A stretch of DNA of 64,000 nt from Streptomyces cyaneochromogenes (GTDB lineage Bacteria > Actinomycetota > Actinomycetes > Streptomycetales > Streptomycetaceae), in the NCBI RefSeq assembly GCF_003963535.1, contig NZ_CP034539.1, forward strand, positions 4,092,001 to 4,156,000, read 5' to 3'. This document shows, in pieces, positions 18,314 through 26,998 of this stretch; positions within the stretch are counted from its first letter, which is position 1, and each line of letters starts with the position of its first letter. The notes under the pieces were generated by a model that had not been told where the DNA came from, did not search any database, and saw nothing but the letters and a program-made list of their open reading frames with translations. A program made the translations under genes and the position numbers.

Positions 18314-19540
18314 GTGACCGGCACATCGCGCCCACGCCCCGGACGTTCCGGTTTCGTCGGGGGCGGGTCACGTGGTGGCAGGCGGGGGTGGCGGTGGGTG
18401 CGGCGTGGGGTCGTGGGGGTGGGGCTGGTGGTGGTGGCCGCCGCGGGGGCCGGGTGGGCCGTCTACGCCAAGCTCGACTCCAACATCACCGCCGACCAGG
18501 CCGCCGCCGCGGAACTCGAGCGGTACGAGAGGGAGCGTCCCACCTCGCTCGTGCGCGACGCCCGGAACATCCTGCTCATCGGATCGGACACCAGGTCCGG
18601 CAGCGGAAACCGGCGATACGGGCGCGACTCCGGTACCGAGCGCTCCGACACCGCCATCCTTCTCCATCTGTCCGCCGGGCGCCGCAGCGCCACCGCCGTC
18701 TCGATACCCCGCGACCTGATGGTGAACGTCCCCGGGTGCCGGCGTTCCGACGGCAGCCGCAGCGACCCCATGTTCGCGATGTTCAACTACGCCTTCCAGG
18801 TGGGCGGCTCGGCCTGCACCGTCCGTACCGTGGAGCGGCTCACCGACGTCCGTGTCGATCACCACATGGTCGTCGACTTCCAGGGCTTCAAGGAGACGGT
18901 CGACGCCCTCGACGGCGTAGAGATCTGCCTCACCGAGCCCATCGACGACAAGGCCGCCAAGCTGAGGCTCCCGGCCGGCAAGGTGACCCTCAACGGCGAA
19001 CAGGCCCTCGGCTACGTCCGCGCCCGCAAGTCCCTCGGCGACGGCAGCGACACCGAACGCATGGAACGCCAGCAGCGATTCCTCGCCGCGCTCGTGAACA
19101 AGGTGCAGAGCAACGACGTGCTGCTGAACCCGGTGCGGCTCTACCCGGTCCTGGACGCCGCCACGTCGTCCCTCACCACCGACCCCGCGCTGGCCAGCTT
19201 GCGCGGTTTGTACGACCTTGTGCGCGGCGTGCGCGACATCCCCACCGAACGCGTGCAATTCCTCACCGTTCCTCGGGAGTCCTACATCCACAACGCCAAT
19301 CGCGACCAACTCATGGAGCCCGCCGCCGAGCGGCTCTTCCAGCGGCTGCGCACCGACACCCCGGTGGAAGTCGTGGATTCGTCCCGATTGCGACGCGGGT
19401 CGTCGCACGAATCCTCGTACAAGAGTTCCCATGACGGTGACGGGAAGCCGGGCGGCAAGCTGATCGACGACTCCACAGGACCCACTCCCCCGCCCCCCAC
19501 CTTCCGCGGCAACACAGCCGCCGAGAACGCCTGCGGGTAA
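18314..19540 (+). CDS. LCP (LytR-CpsA-Psr) family ligase 1
   Basis: About 408 residues: a short basic cytoplasmic tail, one membrane helix (about 35-58), then the extracellular LCP domain (about 90-300), which transfers lipid-linked glycopolymers to peptidoglycan. Visible family motifs are ILLIGSDTRSG, RSDTAILLHL, SIPRDLMVNVPG, VVDFQGFKETVDALDGV, and LGYVRARKSLGDGSDTERMERQQRF with the conserved arginines. It lacks the LytR_C domain seen in the next genes and ends in a Ser/Pro-rich tail. I chose the GTG at 18314 because GTGGAG lies six bases upstream; a GTG at 18302 is the alternative. First of five LCP genes in this region. Confidence 0.9.
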   Translation: MTGTSRPRPGRSGFVGGGSRGGRRGWRWVRRGVVGVGLVVVAAAGAGWAVYAKLDSNITADQAAAAELERYERERPTSLVRDARNILLIGSDTRSGSGNRRYGRDSGTERSDTAILLHLSAGRRSATAVSIPRDLMVNVPGCRRSDGSRSDPMFAMFNYAFQVGGSACTVRTVERLTDVRVDHHMVVDFQGFKETVDALDGVEICLTEPIDDKAAKLRLPAGKVTLNGEQALGYVRARKSLGDGSDTERMERQQRFLAALVNKVQSNDVLLNPVRLYPVLDAATSSLTTDPALASLRGLYDLVRGVRDIPTERVQFLTVPRESYIHNANRDQLMEPAAERLFQRLRTDTPVEVVDSSRLRRGSSHESSYKSSHDGDGKPGGKLIDDSTGPTPPPPTFRGNTAAENACG

Positions 19541-19763
19541 AGCGCTCACCAAGTCCACGAACCTCAATTCAAAGAAATGCGCCGATTGCCCAGTTGTAGG
19601 GACGTGGAATTTGTCACCGTCGTCGCTTAACGCTGAACTGGCCGGATAGTGTGAGCGATCCGGTGCACCCGGCCGTAGTTAGGCTTGCGCACTGTTTGAC
19701 CGAGACCCGAGCGCCTTGGAGGGGGTAGGCGCCGCGTGGCCCCGACGGAGGATTCAGACAACC

Positions 19764-21557
19764 GTGGACGCGCAAGGCCGTGGGCGGGCGGACGACATCG
19801 ATCCCGCAGACCAGTGGGTACTCAATCCGAGCACCGGTGAATACGAACTGCGACTGACTCCTTCCGCTCCGCAGTCGGCGGTTCCGGGACCTCGCAGATC
19901 CGCCTCCCGTGCCGGCGCCGCCGCGCGCGCCGCCGGCACGAGCGCCCCCGGCGCGGGCGGTGCGGCGGCCGGCGGCGCGGTACGCAACCGCACCGCCGCT
20001 CCGGGACGCGAGACGCGGACGGCGCCGGGCCGTGAGGTGCCGGCGCAGCGTCGGCGCCGGGGCGCGCCCGAGGAGCCGTTGCCGGGGCGGCGCGGTCGCC
20101 GGCCGGTGAAGAAGAAGAGCAAGGCGAAGAAGGCCGTGCTCTGGACCGGCGGAATAATGGCGTTCGTGGTCGTCGCCGCCGCTGCCGGTGCGTATCTCTA
20201 CATCGAGCACCTCAACGACAACATCCAGTCCGTCTCCGACGACGGCGCGAGCACCGGTGGCTTCTCGAAGGACAAGGCCATCAACATCTTGCTCATCGGC
20301 ACGGACAAGCGCACGGGCGCGGGCAACGACAAGTACGGCGACTCGGGCAGCGCCGGGCACGCCGACACCACGATCCTGCTGCACGTCTCCAAGGACCGCT
20401 CGAACGCGACGGCGCTCAGCATCCCGCGCGACCTGATCGTCGACATCCCGGACTGCCAGACCACGCAGGAGGACGGCACCCAGAAGGTCATCCCGGGAGA
20501 AACCGGCGAGCGCTTCAACACCAGCCTCGGCCAGGAGGGCCGTACGCCCAGCTGCACCATGCGTACGGTCACCGAGCTGACCGGGATCAAGCCGGACAAC
20601 TTCATGGTCGCGGACTTCAACGCGGTGAAGACGCTGACCACGGCGGTCGGCGGCGTCGAGGTGTGCCTGGCCAAGGACATCGACGATCCGGACTCGCACC
20701 TCAAGCTCTCGGAGGGCAAGCACGTCATCGAGGGCGAGCAGGCACTGGCTTTCGTCCGCACCCGGCACTCCGTCGGCTTCGGCGGCGACCTGAGCCGGAT
20801 CGGGCTCCAGCAGCAGTTCCTCAGCGCGCTGATGCGGAAGCTGAAGTCCAACGACACGCTCACCAGCCCGACCAAGATGATCAAGCTGGCGGAGGCGGGC
20901 ACCGAGGCGCTGACCGTCGACAGCAACCTCGACAGCATCGACAAGCTGAAGGACCTCGGCCTGGAGCTGGGCAAGCTCAACACCAAGAACCTCACCTTCA
21001 CGACGATTCCGGTGATCGACAACCCGGCCGAGAAGGTGAAGACGACCGTCGTACTCAACGAGACGACGGCCCCCCAGGTCTTCCAGGCCATCAAGAACGA
21101 CGTCTCCTTCACCGAGGTCAAGCAGCAGAAGAAGAAGGAGGCCGCCGCCGTGGCCGCCCGGCTGAAGGGCACCAAGTCCGACGCCTCCGAGGTGCGGGTG
21201 CGGATCCTCAACGGCGGCGCCGAGGCCGGCAGCGCGTCGTCGACACTCACCTGGCTGCAGACCGAGGAGGGCGTGACCAAGTCCGAGAACGCGGGCAACG
21301 CCCCGGCGACGCTGGCGAAGACGACGCTGGAGTACGCGCCGGACCAGGCGGACCAGGCACGCCGGCTCGCCGCCATCATGGGGCTCTCCGGGTCCGCGAT
21401 GAAGCCCGGCAAGAGCGTGACCAACTCCCAGGGCCTGCCCACGATGACACTGACGCTGGGCAAGGACTTCGAGGGTGCGGGCGTGTCCCTCACGACTCCG
21501 ACCAAGGCGCCCGACGTGGAGAAGTCCACCGCCGACAAGGTCGAGTGCGCGAAGTAG
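19764..21557 (+). CDS. LCP family ligase 2, with LytR C-terminal domain
   Basis: About 597 residues. A long Arg/Ala/Gly-rich cytoplasmic part opens with DPADQWVLNPSTGEYELRL; a membrane helix (AVLWTGGIMAFVVVAAAAGAY) follows, then the LCP domain (NILLIGTDKRTGAG, DTTILLHVSKDR, SIPRDLIVDIP, AFVRTRHSVGFGGDLSRIGLQQQF). A C-terminal LytR_C domain follows (VRVRILNGGAEAG to LTLGKDFEG). It ends SDK-like with ...KVECAK. The GTG at 19764 is preceded by GGAGG twelve bases upstream. It is likely a cell-wall glycopolymer ligase like its neighbours. Confidence 0.9.
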   Translation: MDAQGRGRADDIDPADQWVLNPSTGEYELRLTPSAPQSAVPGPRRSASRAGAAARAAGTSAPGAGGAAAGGAVRNRTAAPGRETRTAPGREVPAQRRRRGAPEEPLPGRRGRRPVKKKSKAKKAVLWTGGIMAFVVVAAAAGAYLYIEHLNDNIQSVSDDGASTGGFSKDKAINILLIGTDKRTGAGNDKYGDSGSAGHADTTILLHVSKDRSNATALSIPRDLIVDIPDCQTTQEDGTQKVIPGETGERFNTSLGQEGRTPSCTMRTVTELTGIKPDNFMVADFNAVKTLTTAVGGVEVCLAKDIDDPDSHLKLSEGKHVIEGEQALAFVRTRHSVGFGGDLSRIGLQQQFLSALMRKLKSNDTLTSPTKMIKLAEAGTEALTVDSNLDSIDKLKDLGLELGKLNTKNLTFTTIPVIDNPAEKVKTTVVLNETTAPQVFQAIKNDVSFTEVKQQKKKEAAAVAARLKGTKSDASEVRVRILNGGAEAGSASSTLTWLQTEEGVTKSENAGNAPATLAKTTLEYAPDQADQARRLAAIMGLSGSAMKPGKSVTNSQGLPTMTLTLGKDFEGAGVSLTTPTKAPDVEKSTADKVECAK

Positions 21558-21675
21558 TACCGGCCCAACGGGTCCGTCCCACAGCCGACTTGGGCTGAGG
21601 GCGGGCCCGTTGCCGGTACGCGGACTCCGGCTGTGAAACTCCGGCCGGGAACGCAACTGTGCAGCAGGTTCGTTG

Positions 21676-21907
21676 GTCTGACACAGGACGTGGTTGTGTC
21701 AGGCGGCGGCGGTGGTTGATTCAGGCGCCGTTCGTCCGACACACCGAACGGCCGTGCCGGGCGTGGATTTTGCCGACACGTGGCCAACCCGATGCGGACC
21801 CACAGTGGTCTGACAGGGTGCGAACCGGTGTCGGACAGGGAGGTCTGACATGGTGCGCTCCGCACCGGACAGGGAGGTCCGGCGCGCAGCGGAGCCATGT
21901 CGGACCA
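21676..21907. promoter_or_regulatory. Cluster of GTCtGACA/TGTCgGAC motifs upstream of LCP 3
   Basis: The 400-base gap between LCP 2 and LCP 3 holds repeated copies of an 8-9 bp motif: GTCTGACA at 21676, 21808 and 21843, GTCCGACA at 21734, TGTCGGACA at 21829 and TGTCGGACC at 21898. CGGACAGGGAGGTCTG (21832-21847) recurs 34 bp later as CGGACAGGGAGGTCCG, with a perfect hairpin GGTGCG-CTC-CGCACC between. A regulator-binding array or RNA structure is inferred; the regulator is unknown. Confidence 0.45.
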
Positions 21908-21964
21908 AGGGTGGGGAAGGGCAGAGAGTTGGCGCAGAGCAGTGTGCGAGGGGAGGCCCCTGCG

Positions 21965-23563
21965 GTGGACGACACCATGTCGCTCACTCCGCAGACCGAC
22001 CAGGACACGCCGGCCGACCAGGGCGGCCGGCACGGCGGCGGGGGTCGCAGGGGCGGCCGGGGAGCCGACAGCAGACGCCGCAGACGGCGTGTGCTGCGCT
22101 GGTCGGCGACGGTTCTGGCGGTGGTGATACTGGGCACCGCGGGTGCCGGCTATCTCTACTACCAGCACCTCAACGGCAATCTGAGGAAGGACGACCTCAA
22201 CATCGGCGACGCCAAGGACCGCGCCGCCGAGACCGAGGCGAACGCGGCCGGCCAGACGCCGCTGAACATCCTGCTGATCGGCTCGGACGCGCGCGACAGC
22301 AAGGAGAACCAGAAACTCGGCGGCGCCAAGGAGACGTTCGGCGGCACTCCGCTCGCCGACGTGCAGATGCTGCTGCACGTCTCCGCCGACCGCACCAACA
22401 TGTCGGTCGTGAGCATGCCGCGCGACACCCTGGTGGACATCCCCAAGTGCACGGACCCGGACAGTGGTGACGTCTACGAGGCCCGCGAGCGCGAGATGAC
22501 GAACCGCTCGCTCGGCCGGGGCGGCCCGGGCTGCACGGTGGTGACGTGGGAGAAGCTGACCGACATCCACATCGACCACTTCATGATGATCGACTTCTCG
22601 GGTGTGGTGTCGATGGCGGACGCGATCGGCGGCGTCCCGGTCTGCGTCGACAAGAACATCGAATCCAGGGACCGCAAGGGCCACGGCTCCGGGCTGAAGC
22701 TGGAGGAGGGCACCACGTACGTCAAGGGCGAGCAGGCCCTTCAGTGGCTGCGCACCCGGTACGGCTTCGGGGACGGCAGCGACCTTCAGCGCGCCAAGGC
22801 GCAGCACATGTACATGAACTCGATGGTCCGCGAGCTGCGCAAGAACGCCAAGCTGAGCAACCCGGGCAAGCTGCGCGCCCTCGCCGAGGCGGCCACCAAG
22901 GCGCTCGTCGTCGACCCGGGCCTGGGCAGCCTCACCAAGCTCTACGACCTGGCGGAAGAGCTCAAGAAGGTGCCCACCTCGCGCATCACCATGACGACGA
23001 TGCCGAACGAGTACGACACGATCCAGACCGGCCGGGTGGTGCCGACCGACGACGCGACCAAGCTGTTCCGGCTGGTCCGTGAGGACATCGCGCTCGACGG
23101 CAAGGACAAGAAGAAGTCCACCAAGGAGAAGGCCTCCACCGACCCGGCCGCGGCGGACGACAAGATCGCCGTCCAGGTGCAGAACGGCACCCGCACCGAG
23201 GTCCTCGCCCCGGCCCAGGGCCGCGCGACCACCGTCGCCGGGCTTCTCGTCGGCAAGGGCTTCACGCAGGCCGTGGCGGACTCGTCGAACACGCCGACCG
23301 CGGACACGACACTCGTCCGCTACCCGTCCGCCGACCTCCAGGGCGACGCCCAGCGGGTCGCCAAGGCCCTCGGCATCCCGACCAGCGCCGTGAAGAAGTC
23401 CACGGACGTCTCCGGCGTCACCCTCGTCGTCGGCGCCGACTGGCGGGAGGGTACGGCGTACAAGGCGCCCAAGCAGGACGACAGGACGCCGGACACGGCG
23501 GAGGCGCTGAACGCCTCCGACACCAAGGCCTGCATGAAGGTGGACCCGGACTTCACCTGGTGA
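21965..23563 (+). CDS. LCP family ligase 3, with LytR C-terminal domain
   Basis: About 532 residues. A Gly/Arg-rich cytoplasmic segment is followed by a membrane helix (WSATVLAVVILGTAGAGYLYY), the LCP domain (NILLIGSDARDSKENQKLGG, VQMLLHVSADR, SMPRDTLVDIPKC, QWLRTRYGFGDGSDLQRAKAQ), and a LytR_C domain (IAVQVQNGTRTEV to LVVGADWREG). Cys residues near the end (TKACMKVD) are shared with other members here. The GTG at 21965 has GGGAGG eight bases upstream; a TTG at 21929 could extend it by 12 residues. Role: attaching glycopolymers to the wall. Confidence 0.9.
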   Translation: MDDTMSLTPQTDQDTPADQGGRHGGGGRRGGRGADSRRRRRRVLRWSATVLAVVILGTAGAGYLYYQHLNGNLRKDDLNIGDAKDRAAETEANAAGQTPLNILLIGSDARDSKENQKLGGAKETFGGTPLADVQMLLHVSADRTNMSVVSMPRDTLVDIPKCTDPDSGDVYEAREREMTNRSLGRGGPGCTVVTWEKLTDIHIDHFMMIDFSGVVSMADAIGGVPVCVDKNIESRDRKGHGSGLKLEEGTTYVKGEQALQWLRTRYGFGDGSDLQRAKAQHMYMNSMVRELRKNAKLSNPGKLRALAEAATKALVVDPGLGSLTKLYDLAEELKKVPTSRITMTTMPNEYDTIQTGRVVPTDDATKLFRLVREDIALDGKDKKKSTKEKASTDPAAADDKIAVQVQNGTRTEVLAPAQGRATTVAGLLVGKGFTQAVADSSNTPTADTTLVRYPSADLQGDAQRVAKALGIPTSAVKKSTDVSGVTLVVGADWREGTAYKAPKQDDRTPDTAEALNASDTKACMKVDPDFTW

Positions 23564-23585
23564 CGTCACTCGCCACCCGGCGGGC

Positions 23586-24629
23586 TCAGTTGGTGCTGAG
23601 TACCGCCGGGCGCCGGGACGCGATGACCTTCTTCGCCAGCGCACGCGGGCTGGTCAGAAAGCCGTAGCCCCAGCACATGTGCATGGTGGCGAGGGCGACC
23701 GGGATCTGGAGGCGTGCCTTCAGGGGCAGGCCCTTGCCGGCCGGGACCGAGCCGGCGGTGATGGCCGCGAGGTAGCCGCCGGGGATCAGCAGGGCCCACG
23801 GGGTGACCAGGACGCCCACCACCAGGCCCGCCGCGATCGCGCACACGGCCGTCGGCGGGGCGAGGTAGCGCAGGTTGATGGAGCCGGCGTGGTAGCGGGC
23901 GACGACGTGGCGCCAGCGGCCGTAGTCCTTGTACTGCTTGGCGAGGGCGCGCACCGACGGACGGGGGCGGTACGACACCTTCAGCTCGGGCGAGAACCAG
24001 ATGAGCCCGCCCGCCTCCCGGATCCGGAAGTTGAGCTCCCAGTCCTGGGCGCGGATGAACTCCTCGTTGTAGCCGCCCTGTTGCTCCAGCGCCTCGCGCC
24101 GGAAGACGCCGAGGTAGACGGTCTCGGCCTGCTGGGCCGCGCCGCCCGTGTGGAAGGCGGCGTTGCCGACGCCGATCTTCGAGGTCATCGCGGCCGCGAC
24201 GGCGTGCTCCCAGTCGTTCTCGCCCTCGGCGTGCATGATGCCGCCGACGTTCTGCGCGCCGGTCTCCTCCAGGAGCCGTACGGCGGTGGCGATGTAGTTC
24301 GGCGAGAGCATGCCGTGGCCGTCGACGCGGACGACGATCGGATGCCGGGAGGCCTTGATCGCGGCGTTGAGGGCGGCGGGGGTGCGGCCGGTGGGGTTCG
24401 GGACGGTGTGAACGCGCTTGCTCTGAAGAGACGCGGTTTCGGCCACGAGCTCGGCGGCGATCTCGTCCGTGCGGTCCGTGGACGGACCGAGGGCGATCAC
24501 GACCTCCATCTCGCCGGCGTACTCCTGCGCGAGGATCGCTTGGACCGCTCCGCGCAGATGCCGCTCCTCGTTCAGGACGGGCATGATCACGGAAACGGCG
24601 GGGAGCTGCGCGTCGGGATTGGCGTTCAT
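23586..24629 (-). CDS. Family 2 glycosyltransferase
   Basis: A 347-residue GT-A enzyme opening with the canonical VSVIMPVLNEERHLRGAV. The usual DxD motif appears as VRVDGHG near residue 98, and RAQDWELNFRIREAGG carries the ED-like acceptor motif. Two or three membrane segments near the C-terminus (AVCAIAAGLVVGVLVTPWALL) anchor it to the membrane. It lies on the opposite strand between LCP genes, ending 22 bases from the LCP 3 stop, and probably builds a polymer those ligases attach. It resembles succinoglycan/ExoA-like transferases; the sugar is unknown. Confidence 0.88.
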   Translation of the reverse strand: MNANPDAQLPAVSVIMPVLNEERHLRGAVQAILAQEYAGEMEVVIALGPSTDRTDEIAAELVAETASLQSKRVHTVPNPTGRTPAALNAAIKASRHPIVVRVDGHGMLSPNYIATAVRLLEETGAQNVGGIMHAEGENDWEHAVAAAMTSKIGVGNAAFHTGGAAQQAETVYLGVFRREALEQQGGYNEEFIRAQDWELNFRIREAGGLIWFSPELKVSYRPRPSVRALAKQYKDYGRWRHVVARYHAGSINLRYLAPPTAVCAIAAGLVVGVLVTPWALLIPGGYLAAITAGSVPAGKGLPLKARLQIPVALATMHMCWGYGFLTSPRALAKKVIASRRPAVLSTN

Positions 24630-24772
24630 AGGGGGCTCACGTTACCGCGAACGGGGGACACCCTTGCGCGCCGCCGGGGTCGCTGCACCGGGCAGGAGAT
24701 CGTATGGGCCTACGGTGCTCACGGATCCCACGTACGGCCCCCAGGGCAAGCGACAGCGGAGGTATCTCCCCC

Positions 24773-26230
24773 ATGCCCACGCCGCCCCGCCAGTCCCCCT
24801 CCCCCGCGCAGCGCCGTCCGCAGCCGTCGTCCCGCCGCGGGGCGCGGCCGGTCGCGCCGGTACGGCGGAAGAGGCCGCGGTGGGCCATGCGCGCGGTGAC
24901 CACGCTGTCCGTCGTGATCCTCGCCTCGGCGGGGATCGGGCACGCGGTGGTCACCAGCCTGGACGCGAAGATCGAGCGGGTGGACCCGTTCAAGGACATG
25001 AAGAACCGGCCGCAGGCCGGGACCGGGATGAACGTCCTGCTCGTCGGCACGGACGGCCGCGACCGCATCAGCGCGGAGGAGCGGCGCAAGTACCGGCTGG
25101 GCGGGGCGCCCTGTCACTGCACCGACACGATCATGATCGTGCACATCTCGGAGGACCGGGAGCGGGCGAGCGTGGTGAGCCTGCCGCGCGACTCGTACGC
25201 CGAGGTGCCCGACGGTGAGGGGCGCGAGGCGCACCCCATCAAGATCAACGCGGCGTACGCGGAGGGCGGTCCGAACCTCACCGTGCGCACGGTCGAGCAC
25301 ATGACCCACGTCAAGATCGACCACTATCTGGAGGTCGACTTCACCAGCTTCATGAAGACGGTGGACGTGGTCGGCGGCGTGCAGATCTGCACCGCCGAGC
25401 CGCTGAAGGACTCGTACACCGGACTCGACCTGCCGGCCGGCACGCACCGGCTGATGGGCGGCGAGGCGCTGCAGTACGTGCGCGCGCGGCACATCGACAG
25501 CGGCTCCGACCTGGGCCGGATGCAGCGGCAGCAGCGTTTCATGGCGGCGCTGATCGAGCGGGCGACGTCGTCCGGGATCCTGCTGAACCCGATGCGGTTC
25601 AGGGACGTGACGCGGGCGGTGCTCGGGTCGGTGCGGGCCGACAAGGGCTTCGGTACGGGGGAGCTGCTGGATCTCGGGCGGGCGATGCGGAACTTCTCGC
25701 CGTCGTCGTCGGAGTTCACGACCGTGCCCATCGGACAGATGGGGTACACCGTGAAGGGCATCGGCTCCACCGTGAAGTGGGACACCGAGAAGGCCGAGCG
25801 GCTCTTCCGGGCGCTGCGCGAGGACCAGCCGCTGGCCACGCAGCGGGTGCGGAGCAGGGTGGTCCCGGTGGAGGTGGCCCCGCAGGAGATCCACGTCCAG
25901 GTGGAGAACGGCACGAAGACCGAGGGCCTCGCCAAACGCGTCGACACGGCGCTGGCGGCGACCGGGTTCCGGACGACCGGGCGGCCGGTGGACGGGGAGA
26001 ACCGCTCCGTGCCGCAGACGGTCGTCGCCCACGACCCTCGCTGGGACCGCTCGGCGAAGTCGCTGGCGGCCGCGCTGCCCGGGAGCCGGCTGCGGCCGGT
26101 GAAGGGGCTGGGGCCGACGTTGAAGGTGATCGTCGGGGAGGACTTCCGGCAGGTCAGGAAGGTGCGCTCCGAGGATCCGACGCAGGGTGAGTCGATCGTG
26201 GTGCGGGGGGACGAGGCGGTGTGCTCGTAG
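24773..26230 (+). CDS. LCP family ligase 4, with LytR C-terminal domain
   Basis: About 485 residues: a Pro/Arg-rich cytoplasmic tail, one membrane helix (VTTLSVVILASAGIGHAVV), then the LCP domain (MNVLLVGTDGRDRIS, DTIMIVHISEDR, SLPRDSYAEVP, YVRARHIDSGSDLGRMQRQQRF), and a shorter C-terminal LytR_C-like region (IHVQVENGTKTEG to VIVGEDF). The pattern PCHCTDTIMIVH and the segment HPIKINAAYAEGGPNLTVRTVEHMT resemble LCP 5 rather than LCP 2 and 3. The ATG has GGAGG ten bases upstream. Convergent with the thioesterase gene. Confidence 0.9.
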   Translation: MPTPPRQSPSPAQRRPQPSSRRGARPVAPVRRKRPRWAMRAVTTLSVVILASAGIGHAVVTSLDAKIERVDPFKDMKNRPQAGTGMNVLLVGTDGRDRISAEERRKYRLGGAPCHCTDTIMIVHISEDRERASVVSLPRDSYAEVPDGEGREAHPIKINAAYAEGGPNLTVRTVEHMTHVKIDHYLEVDFTSFMKTVDVVGGVQICTAEPLKDSYTGLDLPAGTHRLMGGEALQYVRARHIDSGSDLGRMQRQQRFMAALIERATSSGILLNPMRFRDVTRAVLGSVRADKGFGTGELLDLGRAMRNFSPSSSEFTTVPIGQMGYTVKGIGSTVKWDTEKAERLFRALREDQPLATQRVRSRVVPVEVAPQEIHVQVENGTKTEGLAKRVDTALAATGFRTTGRPVDGENRSVPQTVVAHDPRWDRSAKSLAAALPGSRLRPVKGLGPTLKVIVGEDFRQVRKVRSEDPTQGESIVVRGDEAVCS

Positions 26231-26321
26231 CTTCGGGCGCACGCGGGTGACCTGCCCGGAAGTCCGGGCCCTCCCGGCTCACGTACCTCTCGGCCTCGTT
26301 CCCGTCAGGCCTCGCGTCGCC

Positions 26322-26879
26322 TCAGTCCTCGTACCCCTCCGCCGCCCGCTTCTCGCGCAGCTCCTTGATCGCGCGCCGGCGGGCCAGGCGATGGGTCCGG
26401 CGGATCTGGGCCTCCTGGTAGCGGCGGTTGTCGCGCTCGGTCTCCGGTATGACGGGCGGGACCCGGCGCGGTTTGCCGTCGGCGTCCACGGCCGCGAAGA
26501 CCAGGTAGGCCGAGCCGACCTGGGTGGGCGGCGCCGACTCGTTCCAGCGCTCGGCCAGGACCCGTACGCCGACCTCCATCGAGGTGCGGCCGGTCCAGTT
26601 GACCTGGGCCTTCACATGGACGAGGTCGCCGACGCGGACCGGCTCCAGGAAGGCCATCTCGTCCATGGACGCGGTGACGGCGGGTCCGCCGCTGTGCCGG
26701 CCGGCCACCGCACCCGCGGCATCGTCGACGAGCTTCATGATCACACCGCCGTGCACCGTGCCCAGAAGGTTGGTGTCGTTGTGGGTCATGATGTGGCTGA
26801 GGGTGGTGCGGGATGCGGATATCGGCTTGCCCGGGATTTCCGGAGTGCCCGACTCCGCTGTGGTGACCTGGTCTGTCAT
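26322..26879 (-). CDS. Hotdog-fold acyl-CoA thioesterase
   Basis: A 185-residue cytoplasmic thioesterase of the YciA/ACOT type, hydrolysing acyl-CoA to free acid and CoA. The core signature TLLGTVHGG-like segment (NDTNLLGTVHGGVIMKLVDDAAG) and FLEPVRVGDLVHVKAQVNWTGRTSMEVGV are clear. The tail is highly basic (RRTHRLARRRAIKELREKRA). The ATG at 26879 has GGAGG only three bases upstream, so a GTG at 26888 may be used. Divergent from LCP 5. Its substrate is not evident from context. Confidence 0.88.
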   Translation of the reverse strand: MTDQVTTAESGTPEIPGKPISASRTTLSHIMTHNDTNLLGTVHGGVIMKLVDDAAGAVAGRHSGGPAVTASMDEMAFLEPVRVGDLVHVKAQVNWTGRTSMEVGVRVLAERWNESAPPTQVGSAYLVFAAVDADGKPRRVPPVIPETERDNRRYQEAQIRRTHRLARRRAIKELREKRAAEGYED

Positions 26880-26998
26880 GGCCTCCACCTTATGCCGAGC
26901 TGACATTCGCGGACTTTGTGTTGGGTTCGCAACAGCCGTGCCTCTATTTTCCGCCGAACCTTGTAAGAGGCATGGCCATGCCCTGCACACTGGGGCGC

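Noticed and set aside
20198..23644. An 1148-codon open frame on the minus strand
   Set aside because: It lies opposite LCP 2 and LCP 3, which have intact motifs; high G+C leaves the antisense frame without stops.
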